Source: Diploptera punctata
Lineage: Eukaryota > Arthropoda > Insecta > Blattodea > Blaberidae
Direction: 5' to 3'
Assembly: GCA_030220185.1 (NCBI GenBank)
Contig: JASPKZ010010239.1
Span: 1,630,001-1,694,000 of the forward strand
DNA length: 64,000 nt
This document shows, piece by piece, positions 19,791 through 30,800 of the stretch. Positions within the stretch are counted from its first letter, which is position 1. Each line of letters opens with the position of its first letter. Made by a program: the position numbers and the translations under genes. Below the pieces are notes generated by a model. That model made no database searches. It saw only the letters and a program-made list of their open reading frames with translations, and was not told the origin of the DNA.

Positions 19791-20785
19791 ACATTATTAG
19801 AATATCTTATTAATCCTTTTATATTGGCTTCTTTAATATGAACGTGTCAGTTAATGGTGTATCTTGTTTTAAATGCTCATGCTAACTCTCTTAAGGTACA
19901 TATCAAAAACTCTCAACCAATTAGTGACCAGCATGAATGAATAAATGAAATTCCCTCTGTCTGAATCTACTATAATCGAACCAGGGACCATTGAGTTGCT
20001 CCTCATTCGAGGAGGCCCTCCATGTCCTTATGTGTCTTCATAAATGTACATATGTAATCCAAAGTTTGAACACCCTCCCTGACAGGTCATGTCACTGTAG
20101 GGCCATGTAAAATAGGACATATAAATTGCCTAAGGACAATAAAGAAAATAAATGAATAGAAAATATTTATCACTGAAGTTATCCTTTCATTATATCGGAT
20201 ATCACAGTATTGAAAGAGCACCTCGATTAATATTCCAAGAAACTGTATGATGAACTTAAGAGAACAGACGGAACAATAGCCATAACTTAAAAAACTTACA
20301 TTGTGATAATTGCTATTAAAGCAATAGAAAATGGAAAGTATAATGTGGTTTTGAAGTCACAGCACATGATCTAAATTATGGAAGACAAGTAAAGTAAAGA
20401 AACAGTTTTTGTTGACCTAGTATAAAAAGTTGCTAATCTATTTTCAGAAGCTTCAATTAAAATCTTATGTAACTATATTCTACGTCATAAAATTAAAAAA
20501 CACATATAATAATTAGGGTTTTTATAAACTATACAAGATTTCTGAAAACAACAGATAAAAAACTGGTATGTAGTGAGGCAAACTGCACGCTTTCAAGTAG
20601 GGACGCACACTGTAAGGGAAAGTCTAAAACTATTGCAAGTTCTAATGCTATAGCTCGGTGATAGTACTGCGAACATTTGTACCTGAATATGTGGAATTGA
20701 AAGTAACCAACTCGTATTTAATTTTTATTATTCGTGTAATTTATTTCAATTCCGGAGTTGAAATATGTAACTGAACCCCACAAAA
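19791..20785. other. Unassigned stretch
   Basis: A weak FVDL-like peptide near 20410 could be RT-derived, but nothing else aligns. I assign no element. Confidence 0.35.
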
Positions 20786-20792
20786 TACTATA

Positions 20793-20855
<63 letters not shown>

Positions 20856-20915
20856 CAAGGACGAACAATTACATTGATAACAATAATAGCGATTATAACG
20901 TAATACTAATAAAGT

Positions 20916-20968
<53 letters not shown>

Positions 20969-21033
20969 TGGGAAAAACGATGACAATGACAATGATATCA
21001 ATAATAATGATTATAACATAATAGTAATAATGT

Positions 21034-21066
<33 letters not shown>
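20785..21066. repeat. Cluster of (AAT)n arrays in a degenerate tandem duplication
   Basis: Three AAT arrays (about 20788-20853, 20919-20964 and 21036-21064) are separated by two similar linkers, each with a GA-C-AATAATAG/TGATTATAAC core and a TAATAAAGTTTAATAAT / TAATAATGTTTAATAAT end. An about 100-bp unit was therefore duplicated in tandem. Confidence 0.8.
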
Positions 21067-22750
21067 GTATGTTAGTGTTATACTAAACTTTAGAACGAAA
21101 TCAGGTTTTTTTTCATGTTATTTTATGAAACCCCGCCAAGAGAAATATATACAGCAAATGAATGAATGGCTGATAAGATATCATACTGACTCGAAAATCC
21201 ACTGTGTTTCTACTGAAATTTATTACTGCAGTTCATTCTAGTGTTGTTATTAATTATATAAATTATTTTTATAACAGCTGCGGATACTTCACAATACATG
21301 ACACAGACATTGGCTATTAATTTTCATTATATTTACATAACAATGAAAGCCCGGGCTCCTGAAATTCGAAAAAAAAAATCTGCTTAAAATATGTATATCT
21401 GTAAGAAAAAACAATATATTCAAATAACGAAGTTAGTGCTTAGTAAGATAATAGCGAACAGAATGTCAGTATCCTGTCAGTTAGTAGGCTTAATGGCTTG
21501 TTACGGTGTCCAACCATCTCTTGTGAAGTTTTCTATTAAATCACTTGTCTTGGTCATGTAGTGAAACATCGGTCGGGATATTCTGGTACGTTCCATTCTT
21601 TTCACATATTAAAGCCAATCTTGTCTATATTGATGTAGGCAGTAAACACTGAGTGTTATTTTCAATTATGCTATATTGTCAGTATTTCTCCTATGACCCA
21701 GAAGACTACAGCTAACAAATCTCATTTCTGCAGCTGTCAACTGTCTTGGAGACTAATGATCCAGGCGTCGTTACCATAACAGAGAACAGAAAATGCCAGT
21801 ATTTTATTTCATTAAGTCGTATGTATTTTGGACTTTTGTAACTGGAAAGACGTATTTGGTGATTCTCAATGACCTAGGGTAAGTTTGGATTTTATTGCAA
21901 AAGCGGTTGCGCGGGGTTAAACAGTTTACGTTGTAAATAATCACGCACAGATGTCGAATAATATTTCATAATCCCTTTATTTACTTTTGCATATTATGAA
22001 CAGTAATTTGTTCAAAATGTACATTAACAGTTAATCTTGATTCTAAATTTATCAGTTTCACACTTATATTTCACAGTCTCTGATGAGTCAATTCTCTGCA
22101 GCCCTCTTTTCTTCACTTCTCGCTGTCAAAACACGATTAACTGGCTTCCATCCTTGCCACATTATATAGGCGGGGAGGAACTTTCTAGGTTGAGGTTCGA
22201 GATACTTCGAAATATGGAAGCCTCTGGCAACTGATCTTTCGCGAAAAATAAAGCAGTGACTCGTAGAGATTTTTTGGAATGACAACTCAGACACAGGTGG
22301 TATTGGCGTATCTTTAGACTTGCGAGTCGGCGACTCGCAAATCTATTCCACCCAATGCTAGACCACTGTTCTCACCTTCGCCCCAGAAATTTGAACGTCG
22401 TTATTACGACGCGCCACATAATGTTTGTGTGTAGCCTAAATACTGAAAGGAATTTACCTGTTTCAGTATGAAACTATCTGTGAAAATCTTACTTCTCACT
22501 GGCTCTTTTACCTTTTATGACATTAGTTTTTCTTCGTGGATATTTTCGGATTATGTGTTTTGCTATGAGTTTTAAGTTATGAATGGAATATTATGTTCCA
22601 ACTTCGGAACTACCAGAAATTACTTCATAATTTTATATTCTTTAATATACGGATACTTTTGATAGGCCTACACTTAGCTTTAAAATATTTATATTTATAT
22701 ATTAAATAATAAATCACTGAAAAGGCAGAAAAAACTATATTTTTAATTTG
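21067..22750. other. Unassigned stretch
   Basis: No recognised element. One segment (22080-22290) is less AT-rich and opens a short frame with INWLPSLPHYIGGEEL, which I do not recognise. A 9-bp perfect hairpin with a 3-nt loop lies at 22320-22340. Confidence 0.4.
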
Positions 22751-23090
22751 GTCCACCGCTGTGGCTTCGAGGTAGCGTGCTGCCTTGTTACGCAGCGGAC
22801 CCGGGTTCGTTCCCCGGTCGGGACAATTTCCTGGGTGTGGTTTTTATCGGGGTTTTTCCTCACCTATAAGACAAACGTTAGGAAACGTTAAGGCCCAAAC
22901 GGTCCCCGAACATCACATGGCCATCGCAATCATCATCATTCATTTTCATCTTAGGATTAAGGACTCTCCTGGCGCATCACTTTCATCATCATCACCCATC
23001 ATATCATCAGGTCAACGTAACCCCGCCTTCCAGGCGTTCCAACCTCAGAAGTGGGTTACAATTACGCCAATGTTAGGAGAAATCACCAGA
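22751..23090 (+). mobile_element. SINE1 variant with a different 3' module
   Basis: The head 22751-22927 is typical SINE1: CCACCGCTGTGGCTTCGAGG, B-box-like GGTTCGTTCCCCGG, TTTTTATCGGGG, CTCACCTATAAGAC, GGCCCAAACGGTCCCC. After a short ATC microsatellite the usual CATAGCA hairpin module is replaced by unrelated sequence (GGACTCTCCTGGCGCATCAC, AACCCCGCCTTCCAGGCG, CCTCAGAAGTGGG). That makes it a chimeric or alternative-tail SINE. No clear target duplication was found. Confidence 0.72.
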
Positions 23091-23739
23091 AATGTCGAAA
23101 AAAAGGGCAACCTGGGGTATTAAAAAATTAACTTTAAGATGTTTACATTAGATCATGTATTTTTTCATTCTAAGCTAGTCTGTTAACATTCTGATGTTTA
23201 TAGGGGATATTGTTAGTGTTAGTCCCTTGCAAGGAGACTTGAAAATTGATTTCAATAAAGTTATTTCACTAAATTATTCTCTGTTTAGGAAACTCAGGAA
23301 ATTATCTAGCCTCTTTATTTAACATTTTTTATTAATTTCATCTACATGTATTGAAAACAATTTTAATTAACTCTATGTATTTGTCATTAGTTTATTATTT
23401 AATACTTTTTATATCACGTTTTCTTTTTATTACGTAAACATATCTCTTCTGGAAATAATGACTTTGTTACTTCATAAACTCAAATATCATTAATTACTTT
23501 TTTTTACTTGCTTATATGTTACCTCATTTTCGTTTGAACTTTGATATTTATTTTCAGTTTTATTTATTTCTTGTTAATACATTGTGAAAGATACACATAT
23601 AGACTACATTTGAGCTTACGTAAACGTAGCATGTTTATATTACGATAATTATATTAGTTATTTGTAACTTGGGCTTCCATCACGTTTACAACGATTTCAT
23701 ATCGTGTATGAATAATATTAGTAATAATAATAATATATA
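23091..23739. other. Unassigned AT-rich stretch
   Basis: Nothing recognised. Confidence 0.4.
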
Positions 23740-23995
23740 TTACGGTTAACATCTGGCTTGAGAAGATACAACACATCTTAAATTTCAAAGAATTTATATT
23801 TAATATCTTACTGTTTGCGATGACTATCTCATTGTTTCAAATTCTGAAGACAATTTACAAATAACACTTCAGGTACCCTATGAAGCAGGAATAAAATGTA
23901 ATTAGGACATTTCCAAAGAAAAGACAAAAATGGTTAATTTTATTGGGACAGAACACATCAGAACAATGAAACCAAATATTAAATTCATTAATTTA
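23740..23995 (+). mobile_element. LINE-C/D RT palm fragment, decayed
   Basis: Across frames one can read EFIFNILLFA then a broken DD, SNSEDNLQITL, ISKEKTKMVNFIGTEHIRT. This matches the ILFADDKIIIANSEGNLQKG and STEKTKIMTFQ segment at 40576-40800. The catalytic FADD is damaged (FAMT). Confidence 0.55.
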
Positions 23996-24035
23996 ATTAA
24001 ATAAGCTCCAAAATTTTATACAAAATATCAAATTA

Positions 24036-24875
24036 TTTCATCATCATCATCATCACTCCAGGGATTAGGCAATTGCCCGTTCCGACTTCATAATGCATCA
24101 GCCCAACGTCTTCTAGGTCTTCCAACATCACGCCTTCCTCTTGCTTGATAATTTCTTGCTAACAATGGATATCTCTCCTTACTCATTCCATCCATCTGAT
24201 CAATCCATTTCTGTCTGTAATTCGTGACTTTATCCAATAAAGGCTGTACTTTCAATTCTTCTCTTATATCCTCATTTCTTATTCTATCAAGTCTTGTACA
24301 TCCTTTTACTTGTCTTAGGAACCGCATCTCTGCCGTCTGTATTCTATCCTTCTGTCTTTTCACTGGAACCCAAGTTTCACATCCATACAATATTGTGGGA
24401 ACCGCCATAACATTATACATTTTTATCTTGGTTTCTTTTCTAATTTTATTCTTGAATGTTCTCTGTATTGTTCCACACACCCGTCTGAAATTTATTTATT
24501 TTTGGAGTCAATATCTCTTTCCACATTGTAGCCAACATCACAGCCCAAATATTTGAAACTAGACACCTGTTCATATACTTTTGATTTTCTAAAATAATTT
24601 TGGATCTCACTGGATCTCTTCCTCTAAAAGCCATGGTCTTCGTTTTCCTTACAGAAATCTTTAGATCGTATAATTTACATATTTGATTTAATGCATGCAT
24701 TGATTTCTGTAAGTCGTCTTCATTTTTCTGTATTATGATTACATCGTCAGCAAATAGAAGATTATTTATGCACACTTTATTATCCATTCTTAGTCCTGGA
24801 TTTACTAAAACTTTCCATTTATTTAAAATATCGTCTATATATATATTAAACAAAGTGGGTGATATCAAATTATTT
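24036..24875 (-). mobile_element. LINE-C 3' half, moderately preserved
   Basis: Two overlapping minus-strand frames (24446-24868 and 24088-24480) cover SPTLFNIYIDDILNKWK, LLFADDVIIIQKNEDDLQKS (catalytic FADD intact), ISVRKTKTMAFRGRDPVRSK, then a frameshift into IRKETKIKMYNVMAVPTILY, GCETWVPVKRQKDRIQTAEM, RFLRQVKGCTRLDRIRNEDI, REELKVQPLLD and RGRRDVGRPRRRW. A GATGATGATG tail ends it at about 24036. It is 5'-truncated within the RT at 24875. Confidence 0.82.
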
Positions 24876-25059
24876 AAAATGCAAATTACAAATAATTATT
24901 CGATTAATTGTTACAATTAAACGAATAGTATAATGATAACTGAGGAAGGAAATTATCTTGAAACTCTGCAAAATTTTAGTCATATCTACATTTTTGTATA
25001 GGTATTGAAAATTTAAACTAATTTAAGTATAAAACATTATTAACAAAAAGAATGGATTG

Positions 25060-26049
25060 AGAAATAGACGATTCACTGGAATTGGAAACAAAAGAATTAC
25101 ACAATTACATAAAAATACTTCAATTAGAATTGCAGCAGAGGTATTTGGAAAAAAAGGGTAAGATCAGAAAGAAACAAAGGTAGTAGTAAGAAAACATACA
25201 AGAAGCAATAAAATACAAGAAAGAAGAATTTAAGAAATGACAAAAAAGTCATAAAATATATGGAGAGAAAAATCATAATATAATACGAAAAATAAGAAAG
25301 GCAAAGAATGATGAATGGGAAAGACTATGTTCAAATGTTAACGGTAACTTAGGCTTGAACATTGTAAGAGAAACACGTTTGGTACTTAAATCACTGAGAC
25401 AAGAAACGCAATATGAAACAAAAATTAACATAAAGATGAAGGAATTAATTGAATATGTTAAGGAACTATTAAATTAAAATAGAGAAGAATTTAAGGAAAA
25501 TAAAACAGAAAAGTTATTTCAAGGAATCCAAACAGAATTATCAAAGGTAGAAGTAGAAGAAGTTGTAATGAAAGGGAAAAATCGCAAATCATCAGGACAA
25601 GGAGGAATGCATTTAGAAATATTGAAAAATGGAGGAAAAATTTTAATCAAACTCATAACGAAACTATTTAATCAAATTTTAAGACAAGGAAAAATGCCTG
25701 AATAAACAACAGTAGGTCATATCATAACCATATTTAAGAAGAGGGGAGATGAAATTGTGAAAATTACCGTGGAATATATGTTATAAATTCCCTGATGAAA
25801 TGACTAGGAAAAGTAATAAAAAACAAAATAGAAAAATGAAAGAGTGGAATAGAAGACAATGTGGATTTATAGCTGGCCGATCTTGTGTGGATGATATATT
25901 TGTAATACGACAAATCGTTGATAAAAATAAAAATAAATCAAAAGAATTTGGATTAGTTTTTATAAATTTAGGAAAACATATGATAGTGTACCATGAGCAA
26001 AATTATGGAACGCAATTACGTGCAGCAAACATTGATCAATCCCTAATTC

Positions 26050-26050
<1 letters not shown>
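25060..26050 (+). mobile_element. LINE-A-type RT 5' part, decayed
   Basis: The readable order is KAKNDEWERLCSNVN, KVEVEEVVMKGKNRKSSGQG, MHLEILKNGGKILIKLITKL, FNQILRQGKMPE-stop-TTVG, HIITIFKKRGD, RRQCGFIAGRSCVDDIFVIR and a TYDSVP motif A remnant. This is the linker and RT fingers of an APE-type LINE. It ends in an (ATT)n array before the palm motifs. Confidence 0.65.

Positions 26051-26052
<2 letters not shown>

Positions 26053-26110
<58 letters not shown>
26053..26110. repeat. (ATT)n microsatellite
   Basis: Pure ATT array at the 3' break of the LINE-A-type copy. Confidence 0.95.
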
Positions 26111-26111
<1 letters not shown>

Positions 26112-26127
26112 GTCACTGTTTAGGTTT

Positions 26128-26356
26128 ACTTACTTGCCTGTTCCCGCTCCAAATTGCTGCTGTTTCCATTTTTTTGGTCTTCCCAAACTTCTTCTTACTC
26201 GTGGTGAATAGTTGCATGTTGCTATTGGTAATCCATTCTCAGTCATCCTTGCTAAGTGCTTTTTCATTTTGTTCTGTATTTCATTATTATTATGTTCAAT
26301 TTCTCTACTTGTATTCTGAGAGTTTTTTGATTATTATTATTATTATTATTATTATT
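26128..26356 (-). mobile_element. LINE-C/D extreme C-terminus
   Basis: The minus strand reads MKKHLAKMTENGLPIATCNY then SPRVRRSLGRPKKW, the RMxxxRLPxxxLxYxPRGRRSxGRPKKRW end of a LINE-C/D protein. An (ATT)n array at 26331-26356 lies on the 5' side. Confidence 0.6.
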
Positions 26357-26487
26357 TGATTAATTATGGCAGATATAACGCCAAAATGTGTTCTCTTCTA
26401 CTCAACCAGCACAAAATATAAAAAATATATCAAACAATATAAGTTACATAAAAGTTTTTTTCTTCTTCGTCCATACAAATGTTAAGC

Positions 26488-26755
26488 CTATAGGCCTGTA
26501 AGGGCAAATGAATTTCACTAAAGGACTTAAAGCTCCCTTATTTCTAGAAAATAGGTACAATTAATTTATTCCCAGATGCTTTCATTCTTAGAACATTATC
26601 CGCAAGTAATTTCCCTTATAGAGACAGTCCACGGCAGGTCCATAGCGCAGTAAAAGGATTAGGCCAGTTAGTCTAGTTTTAAAATCCTGGATCCGATAGG
26701 AATTCAACTCGCGGAGTTCGAATTGTATTGACGTAACCATCACTACGGTATAATC
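26488..26755 (-). mobile_element. SINE2, old divergent copy
   Basis: Reading on the plus strand, TATAGGCCTGTAAGGGC, AGGACTTAAAGCTCCC, TTTCTAGAAAATAGG, CCATAGCGC, TTTTAAAATCCTGGA and AACTCGCGGAGTTCGAA align in order to the SINE2 blocks at 8642-8932. Many substitutions and small gaps mark it as an old insertion. Confidence 0.5.
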
Positions 26756-27075
26756 CAATCAAGTTATAGAAATATAAAAAAATAAACGGTTATAGATTAT
26801 ATAAATTACATGCAGCCCTTATCTTAATGACTTCAGTCGAAAAGTCTAACGAGAGAGGTATCAAGGTGTAAAATGGTTTGGATAAGTGTTTCAGAACTGC
26901 GGCAGCAAGGGAGAGGAAAGGTAACCTAGGCAAGGATCAAAATGAAAAAAAAAACCCTCACCTGGACTGGTTCGCCATGTGAGAAATAACTAAACAATCC
27001 GTACGTAAACAGGAGGGGCTTGCCCTTAGGGGGTTCTATAGCCTTATTTTCTTTTATACACTAAACTTAGTATTT

Positions 27076-27118
<43 letters not shown>
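26756..27118. other. Unassigned, ending in (AAT)n at 27080-27118
   Basis: No element recognised apart from the terminal AAT array. Confidence 0.4.
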
Positions 27119-27119
<1 letters not shown>

Positions 27120-27204
27120 TAACATCATTATCATTAATTTCTCAGGTTATAAGCCCAGGGATCTGTTAAAGTCTTCTGTCTTATTATAAATAAGATAATG
27201 ATAA

Positions 27205-27850
27205 ATAAGGGAAATTCTGAAGAAGTGACCGAATTCTAACACCTTGGAACAATAATCACAAATAAGAATGAGATACACAAATAAATTAAACTTGTTCTCA
27301 ATTCTGGAAATGCCTGCTGTTATGCATTACAGGAACTCTTGTTGTCCCAAGTCCCCCTCAGATAACATTAAACTGAAAACATATATAACTATTATACTCC
27401 CAGTTACATTATACAATTGCGAAACTTGAACTCTTACTTTAAGGAAGGAGAAAATATTACGCGTATTTGAAAATAAAGTTCTTAGGAAACATTTTTGACC
27501 AAAGTGAGATGAACAGAATGAAGAAGCCTACATATCAGTTAGCTAATACGATCTTTATCTGAAACCAGATGTAATAAGAACAGTTAAGAATTGTAGATTG
27601 CGATGGGTGGGACATTTGCACGAATGTGAAATGAAAGGAGCACGTAAGCTTCAAGTAGGAAAACTAGAAGGAAAAGTGGGTAGACCAAGAATGAGGTGGA
27701 AGAATAACACTAACCATAATGTAAGGGAAGTAGATTATACAGGGGATGATTGAAAAACATTAGCTCAGGATAGGAATATGTGGAGAGCTTATGTCCGCGT
27801 GGCAATAGACCTATGCTTTCGATAGTATCCAGTAAGTTAGTTAGTTAGTT
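27205..27850 (+). mobile_element. LINE-B 3' half, sense orientation
   Basis: Starts at GNSEEVTEF (the FEEVAEFKYLG region) and runs through the NSGNACCYALQ, KYTI-type and VGRPRMRW segments to the C-terminus and the tail AGTTAGTTAGTTAG. It carries many stops. It abuts the oppositely oriented copy at 27855. Confidence 0.72.
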
Positions 27851-27854
27851 AGGT

Positions 27855-28620
27855 ATTTTAATTCAGCCACTTCTTCAAAATTTCACTCATTTGTCATTCA
27901 TTAATTGGCTATTTCCATTATACGAGTATAATGAATTTATATGTGTGATTTTATATTTAGTTTCACTGATGATTACTTTCAGCCCTAATTTCTTAGTGGT
28001 ATTTAGTGTAGGTGTTAATCGTTAATGTTTCCTCTCTATCGGCTAAAAACACTATACCATCAGCAAAAAAAATAACAGCTCATTGATACCATTGAGTTGC
28101 ACGCTTTTCTTTTTTCTTTGCAGAATTTTGCAAGAGGTTGAAAGCAATGAGATGCTCCTCCCATCCACCCATACTAATTCTGCTAGAGAGCAGGTCCTTC
28201 ACTGCAATCATAGAATTTTTTATTCTATGCTTGCAGTTTTACTAGGGAATTGTAGGTGTGGTTGCTTCCCATTGCTTTCCACACCGGTGAAGGATGATGA
28301 TGATGATAATAAAGATGACCATATGATTTCGGGGGCCCGTTTGGGCCTTAAAGTTTTCCTGACATTTGTCTTACAGGTGAGGAAAGACCCCGATAAAAAC
28401 CTAACCCAGAAAAACTGCCACGACCGGGGATCGAACCCTGGCCCGCTGCGTGACAAGGCAGCACGCTACCTCGAAACCACAGCGGTGGACGAGATGTTCC
28501 TGTAGTTGTTTAAGTCAGTTATATCTGTTTTCTTATATATTGGTACGATAATTAATTCCTCCCATTCATTTGGAATATTTTTTTCCTATGTGTACTAAGT
28601 AGCCCATGCATGTGGCCAAT
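27855..28620 (-). mobile_element. LINE-B central/RT part, antisense, with internal deletion and SINE1 insertion
   Basis: Begins (its downstream end) exactly in the EVAEFKYLG region where the neighbouring sense copy starts, and runs through the NINKTKYI and YADD regions to about 28140. A deletion of roughly 450 bp relative to 45330-47340 removes much of the palm. Then come the LSTSYKIL segment (to 28160) and, beyond the SINE1, the NNYRGI / KGDK and PIY segment to about 28620. Confidence 0.68.
28149..28501 (-). mobile_element. SINE1 inserted in LINE-B, 11-bp TSD
   Basis: The body is 28160-28490. The flanks GAGATGCTCCT (28149-28159) and GAGATGTTCCT (28491-28501) are a duplication with one mismatch. 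Structure as the copy at 1096: tRNA head with GGTTCGATCCC, internal ATC microsatellite, CATAGAA hairpin module. The joined flanks restore the LINE-B sequence. Confidence 0.85.
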
Positions 28621-29179
28621 TTTATTACTCTTATAAAGTTAGAGAGCGTTTCCAGTAGCAAAAGTAAAATTTGCTTTTTTTGGATATATTTAAAATGTAA
28701 GAAACCTATTATTTAAATCTTAAAAGTCATCTCAATATTAGGCAAATCTTGTTGATAGAAAACAATACTTTGTTAATGGATATATTAATTTAACAACTAT
28801 TTTAAATTTACTTTACGTATTAAAACAAATTCTGGTCAAAGTTACGTAGAAAACACGTTGCAAAATTACCTTCAGAATCTGGCGTATATTAGAACATTCC
28901 CTCCAATTGATTCCTGACATGACGCTCTTTATTTTGTCAACTATTAACATAACGAGCTAATACATAAGAGCGTTATTTATGCCACTAAAAAATCACAAAA
29001 AATTAAGTGATGTGGGTGATGTAGAAATTAAATATTAATACAAGGAAAATAAATGTGTTACGTGAATTGAAAATCAATTTATATTTAGCATATTCTCGTC
29101 ATACATCAATGGAAGATAATATTTCAACTTAGTTGTTCCTTTTTTTATTATGTACAAATTTATAACGAGAATATTATTA
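28621..29179. other. Unassigned AT-rich stretch
   Basis: Nothing recognised. Confidence 0.4.
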
Positions 29180-29990
29180 ACTAACTATATACACTTAAAT
29201 AAATGAATATTAATGTGTTTTTTTACGTTTAGTTGAATAAGTGAAAGGAAACATAGTTATAAATTTATATTTTTTAGATATCCCATGCTGATTACCCGGC
29301 GTTGCCCGGGAATCCACTTATCCCGATCTTCTTGACATAAATGAGCTGAAATGAGAAAAGTAATGTGTTTAATGTTTAGTTAAATAAGTAAAAGGAAAAA
29401 AAAATATATCGTAATTGTTTTTATATACCCCTGCTGTTTAGCCGGCGTTATCTGGGAATCAACTCATCCCGATCTTCTTGGCATAAATAAGCTAAAATAC
29501 AAACATTAATGCACTTCTAATGATTAGTAAAGTAACGTAAAGTATTCCCACTACAGGCCTCAGGAGGCCTTTGGGGTAGTGGGAGGTTAAGGCTCCCACT
29601 ATTTCTAGACAATCGGCACTTTATGTCAGCCGGGTTGTCAGCCCTGCGTGACGGCCGCCTTTACCCCAGAACAAGTGTCTGGTACTCATTTCCGTTAGAG
29701 GCTGAGTCGACCCCAGGGCCATAGTGCCGCCAGAAGGTTTGGGTCAGTTTAAAAATCCTGACCCCACCGTCTAATGATTAGTTGAATAAGTAAAATGAAA
29801 AATAATTATAAATGTATATCGTAATTATTTTAAGATTCCCCGTGCTGATTACCCGGTGTAGCCAGGAAATCTACTTATCTCAATCTTCTTGGCATAAATG
29901 AGCTAAAAGACAAAATTCGTTATTGTGAGTTATCCTTAAACGAATACCCGCCATGTGCTGCTATGCTTGCACAAGGAATCTATGTACTTG
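29180..29990 (+). repeat. Imperfect tandem repeat, ~150-bp unit
   Basis: The block GCTGATTACCCGGCGTTGCC / CGGGAATCCACTTATCCCGA / TCTTCTTGACATAAATGAGC recurs with changes at about 29284, 29432 and 29842, with a decayed unit near 29950. Each is preceded by TTTAGTTGAATAAGTGAAA-like sequence. A SINE2 interrupts the array. It leads directly into the XY repeat and is probably its tandem 5' part. Confidence 0.72.
29516..29782 (-). mobile_element. SINE2, 5'-truncated, 13-bp TSD
   Basis: The body 29529-29769 lies between perfect duplications TCTAATGATTAGT (29516-29528 and 29770-29782). The 3' end shows the TTTACTTTAC-type tail. The tRNA-like head is missing: the copy stops just after the GTCAGGATTTTT block. 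It interrupts the tandem array. Confidence 0.87.
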
Positions 29991-30800
29991 TCTCGATATT
30001 CTTGGCATCAATGATAGACAAAAATGGTTATTGTGAGTTATGCGCTAGAGATAAATATATGCTGTCGCGGACGGTTTTGTAGAGCCTCTTGAGATGTTCA
30101 ATTCTGTGTACATTAATTTTGTGTATTTGTTATAGTTTAGGTAGCGTAAGCCGTATAAGCGTCCTAAGAGCTACTTTTTTTAAACGTTTTCCACAACAAA
30201 GTGCGATTTTTAAGGGTGTAGGAGTTGAGTATCACAACTCTCTTATAGCCTATGTTCATCTCTGTAATCTCCTGAACATTTTGCACAAAGTACCATCACA
30301 ATCGGATCAACGCATAAAGTACGAACGAACAAACAAACAAATATTTTTATATATAAGGTTGTGTTGTTTAAACTTTTTCAGGGACAATTTTCAGAAATAA
30401 TATAAAAACTATTATGAGTTGAGGAACTTCGGGTGATGTGGAACGTTCGGTTTGAGTGGATCCTGTTAATATATTCTTTAATTGGTGCTGCCCTGGAACA
30501 GAAAATGTTTTAGTTTCTTCTCATCGTCAACTTTGACGATTTCAAGGCCAGTTTCTTTTATTTTTTGTGCGGAGAAGAGTTTATTTGTGATATTTATGAA
30601 AACGACCATTTAAAAGCTTTTCAAGCTAAGAATTAATTCTTAATTTCTCCTATTGAATATTACAAATATTGAAACAACTCCTAAATATATTATGCAGATG
30701 CTGTTTTAATAAACTGATGGATTTGGTTTGATATTATGTGACATGGCTGCTGTATAAAATAATAAAAAATGACAAAGGGGTTCGTTTAATGTAGACGCTC
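29991..30800 (+). repeat. Repeat XY, order X then Y
   Basis: Module X (about 30004-30358) includes GCTGTCGCGGAC, TTAGGTAGCGTAAGCCGT, ACGTTTTCCACAACAAAG and a CATCACAATCGGAT...ACAAACAAACAAA end. Module Y (about 30417-30800) includes GGAACTTCGGGTGATGTGGA, TTTAATTGGTGCTGCCCTGG, GCTAAGAATTAATTCTTAAT and GATATTATGTGACATGGCTG. Both modules recur at 62799-63505 in the order Y then X. No coding domain. Confidence 0.72.

Noticed and set aside
20270..20540. RT fragment suggested by an FVDL-like peptide
   Set aside because: No neighbouring RT motif in any frame; similarity too short.
22037..22290. Possible host exon (INWLPSLPHYIGGEEL frame)
   Set aside because: No convincing splice sites at its edges and no recognised protein; left as unassigned.
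22320..22340. Short perfect hairpin, 9-bp arms with a 3-nt loop
   Set aside because: Too short to distinguish from chance, with no flanking element or terminator context.
29180..29990. Possible CRISPR-like array
   Set aside because: Units are ~150 bp, imperfect, without distinct spacers, in an insect-type context; a plain tandem repeat.
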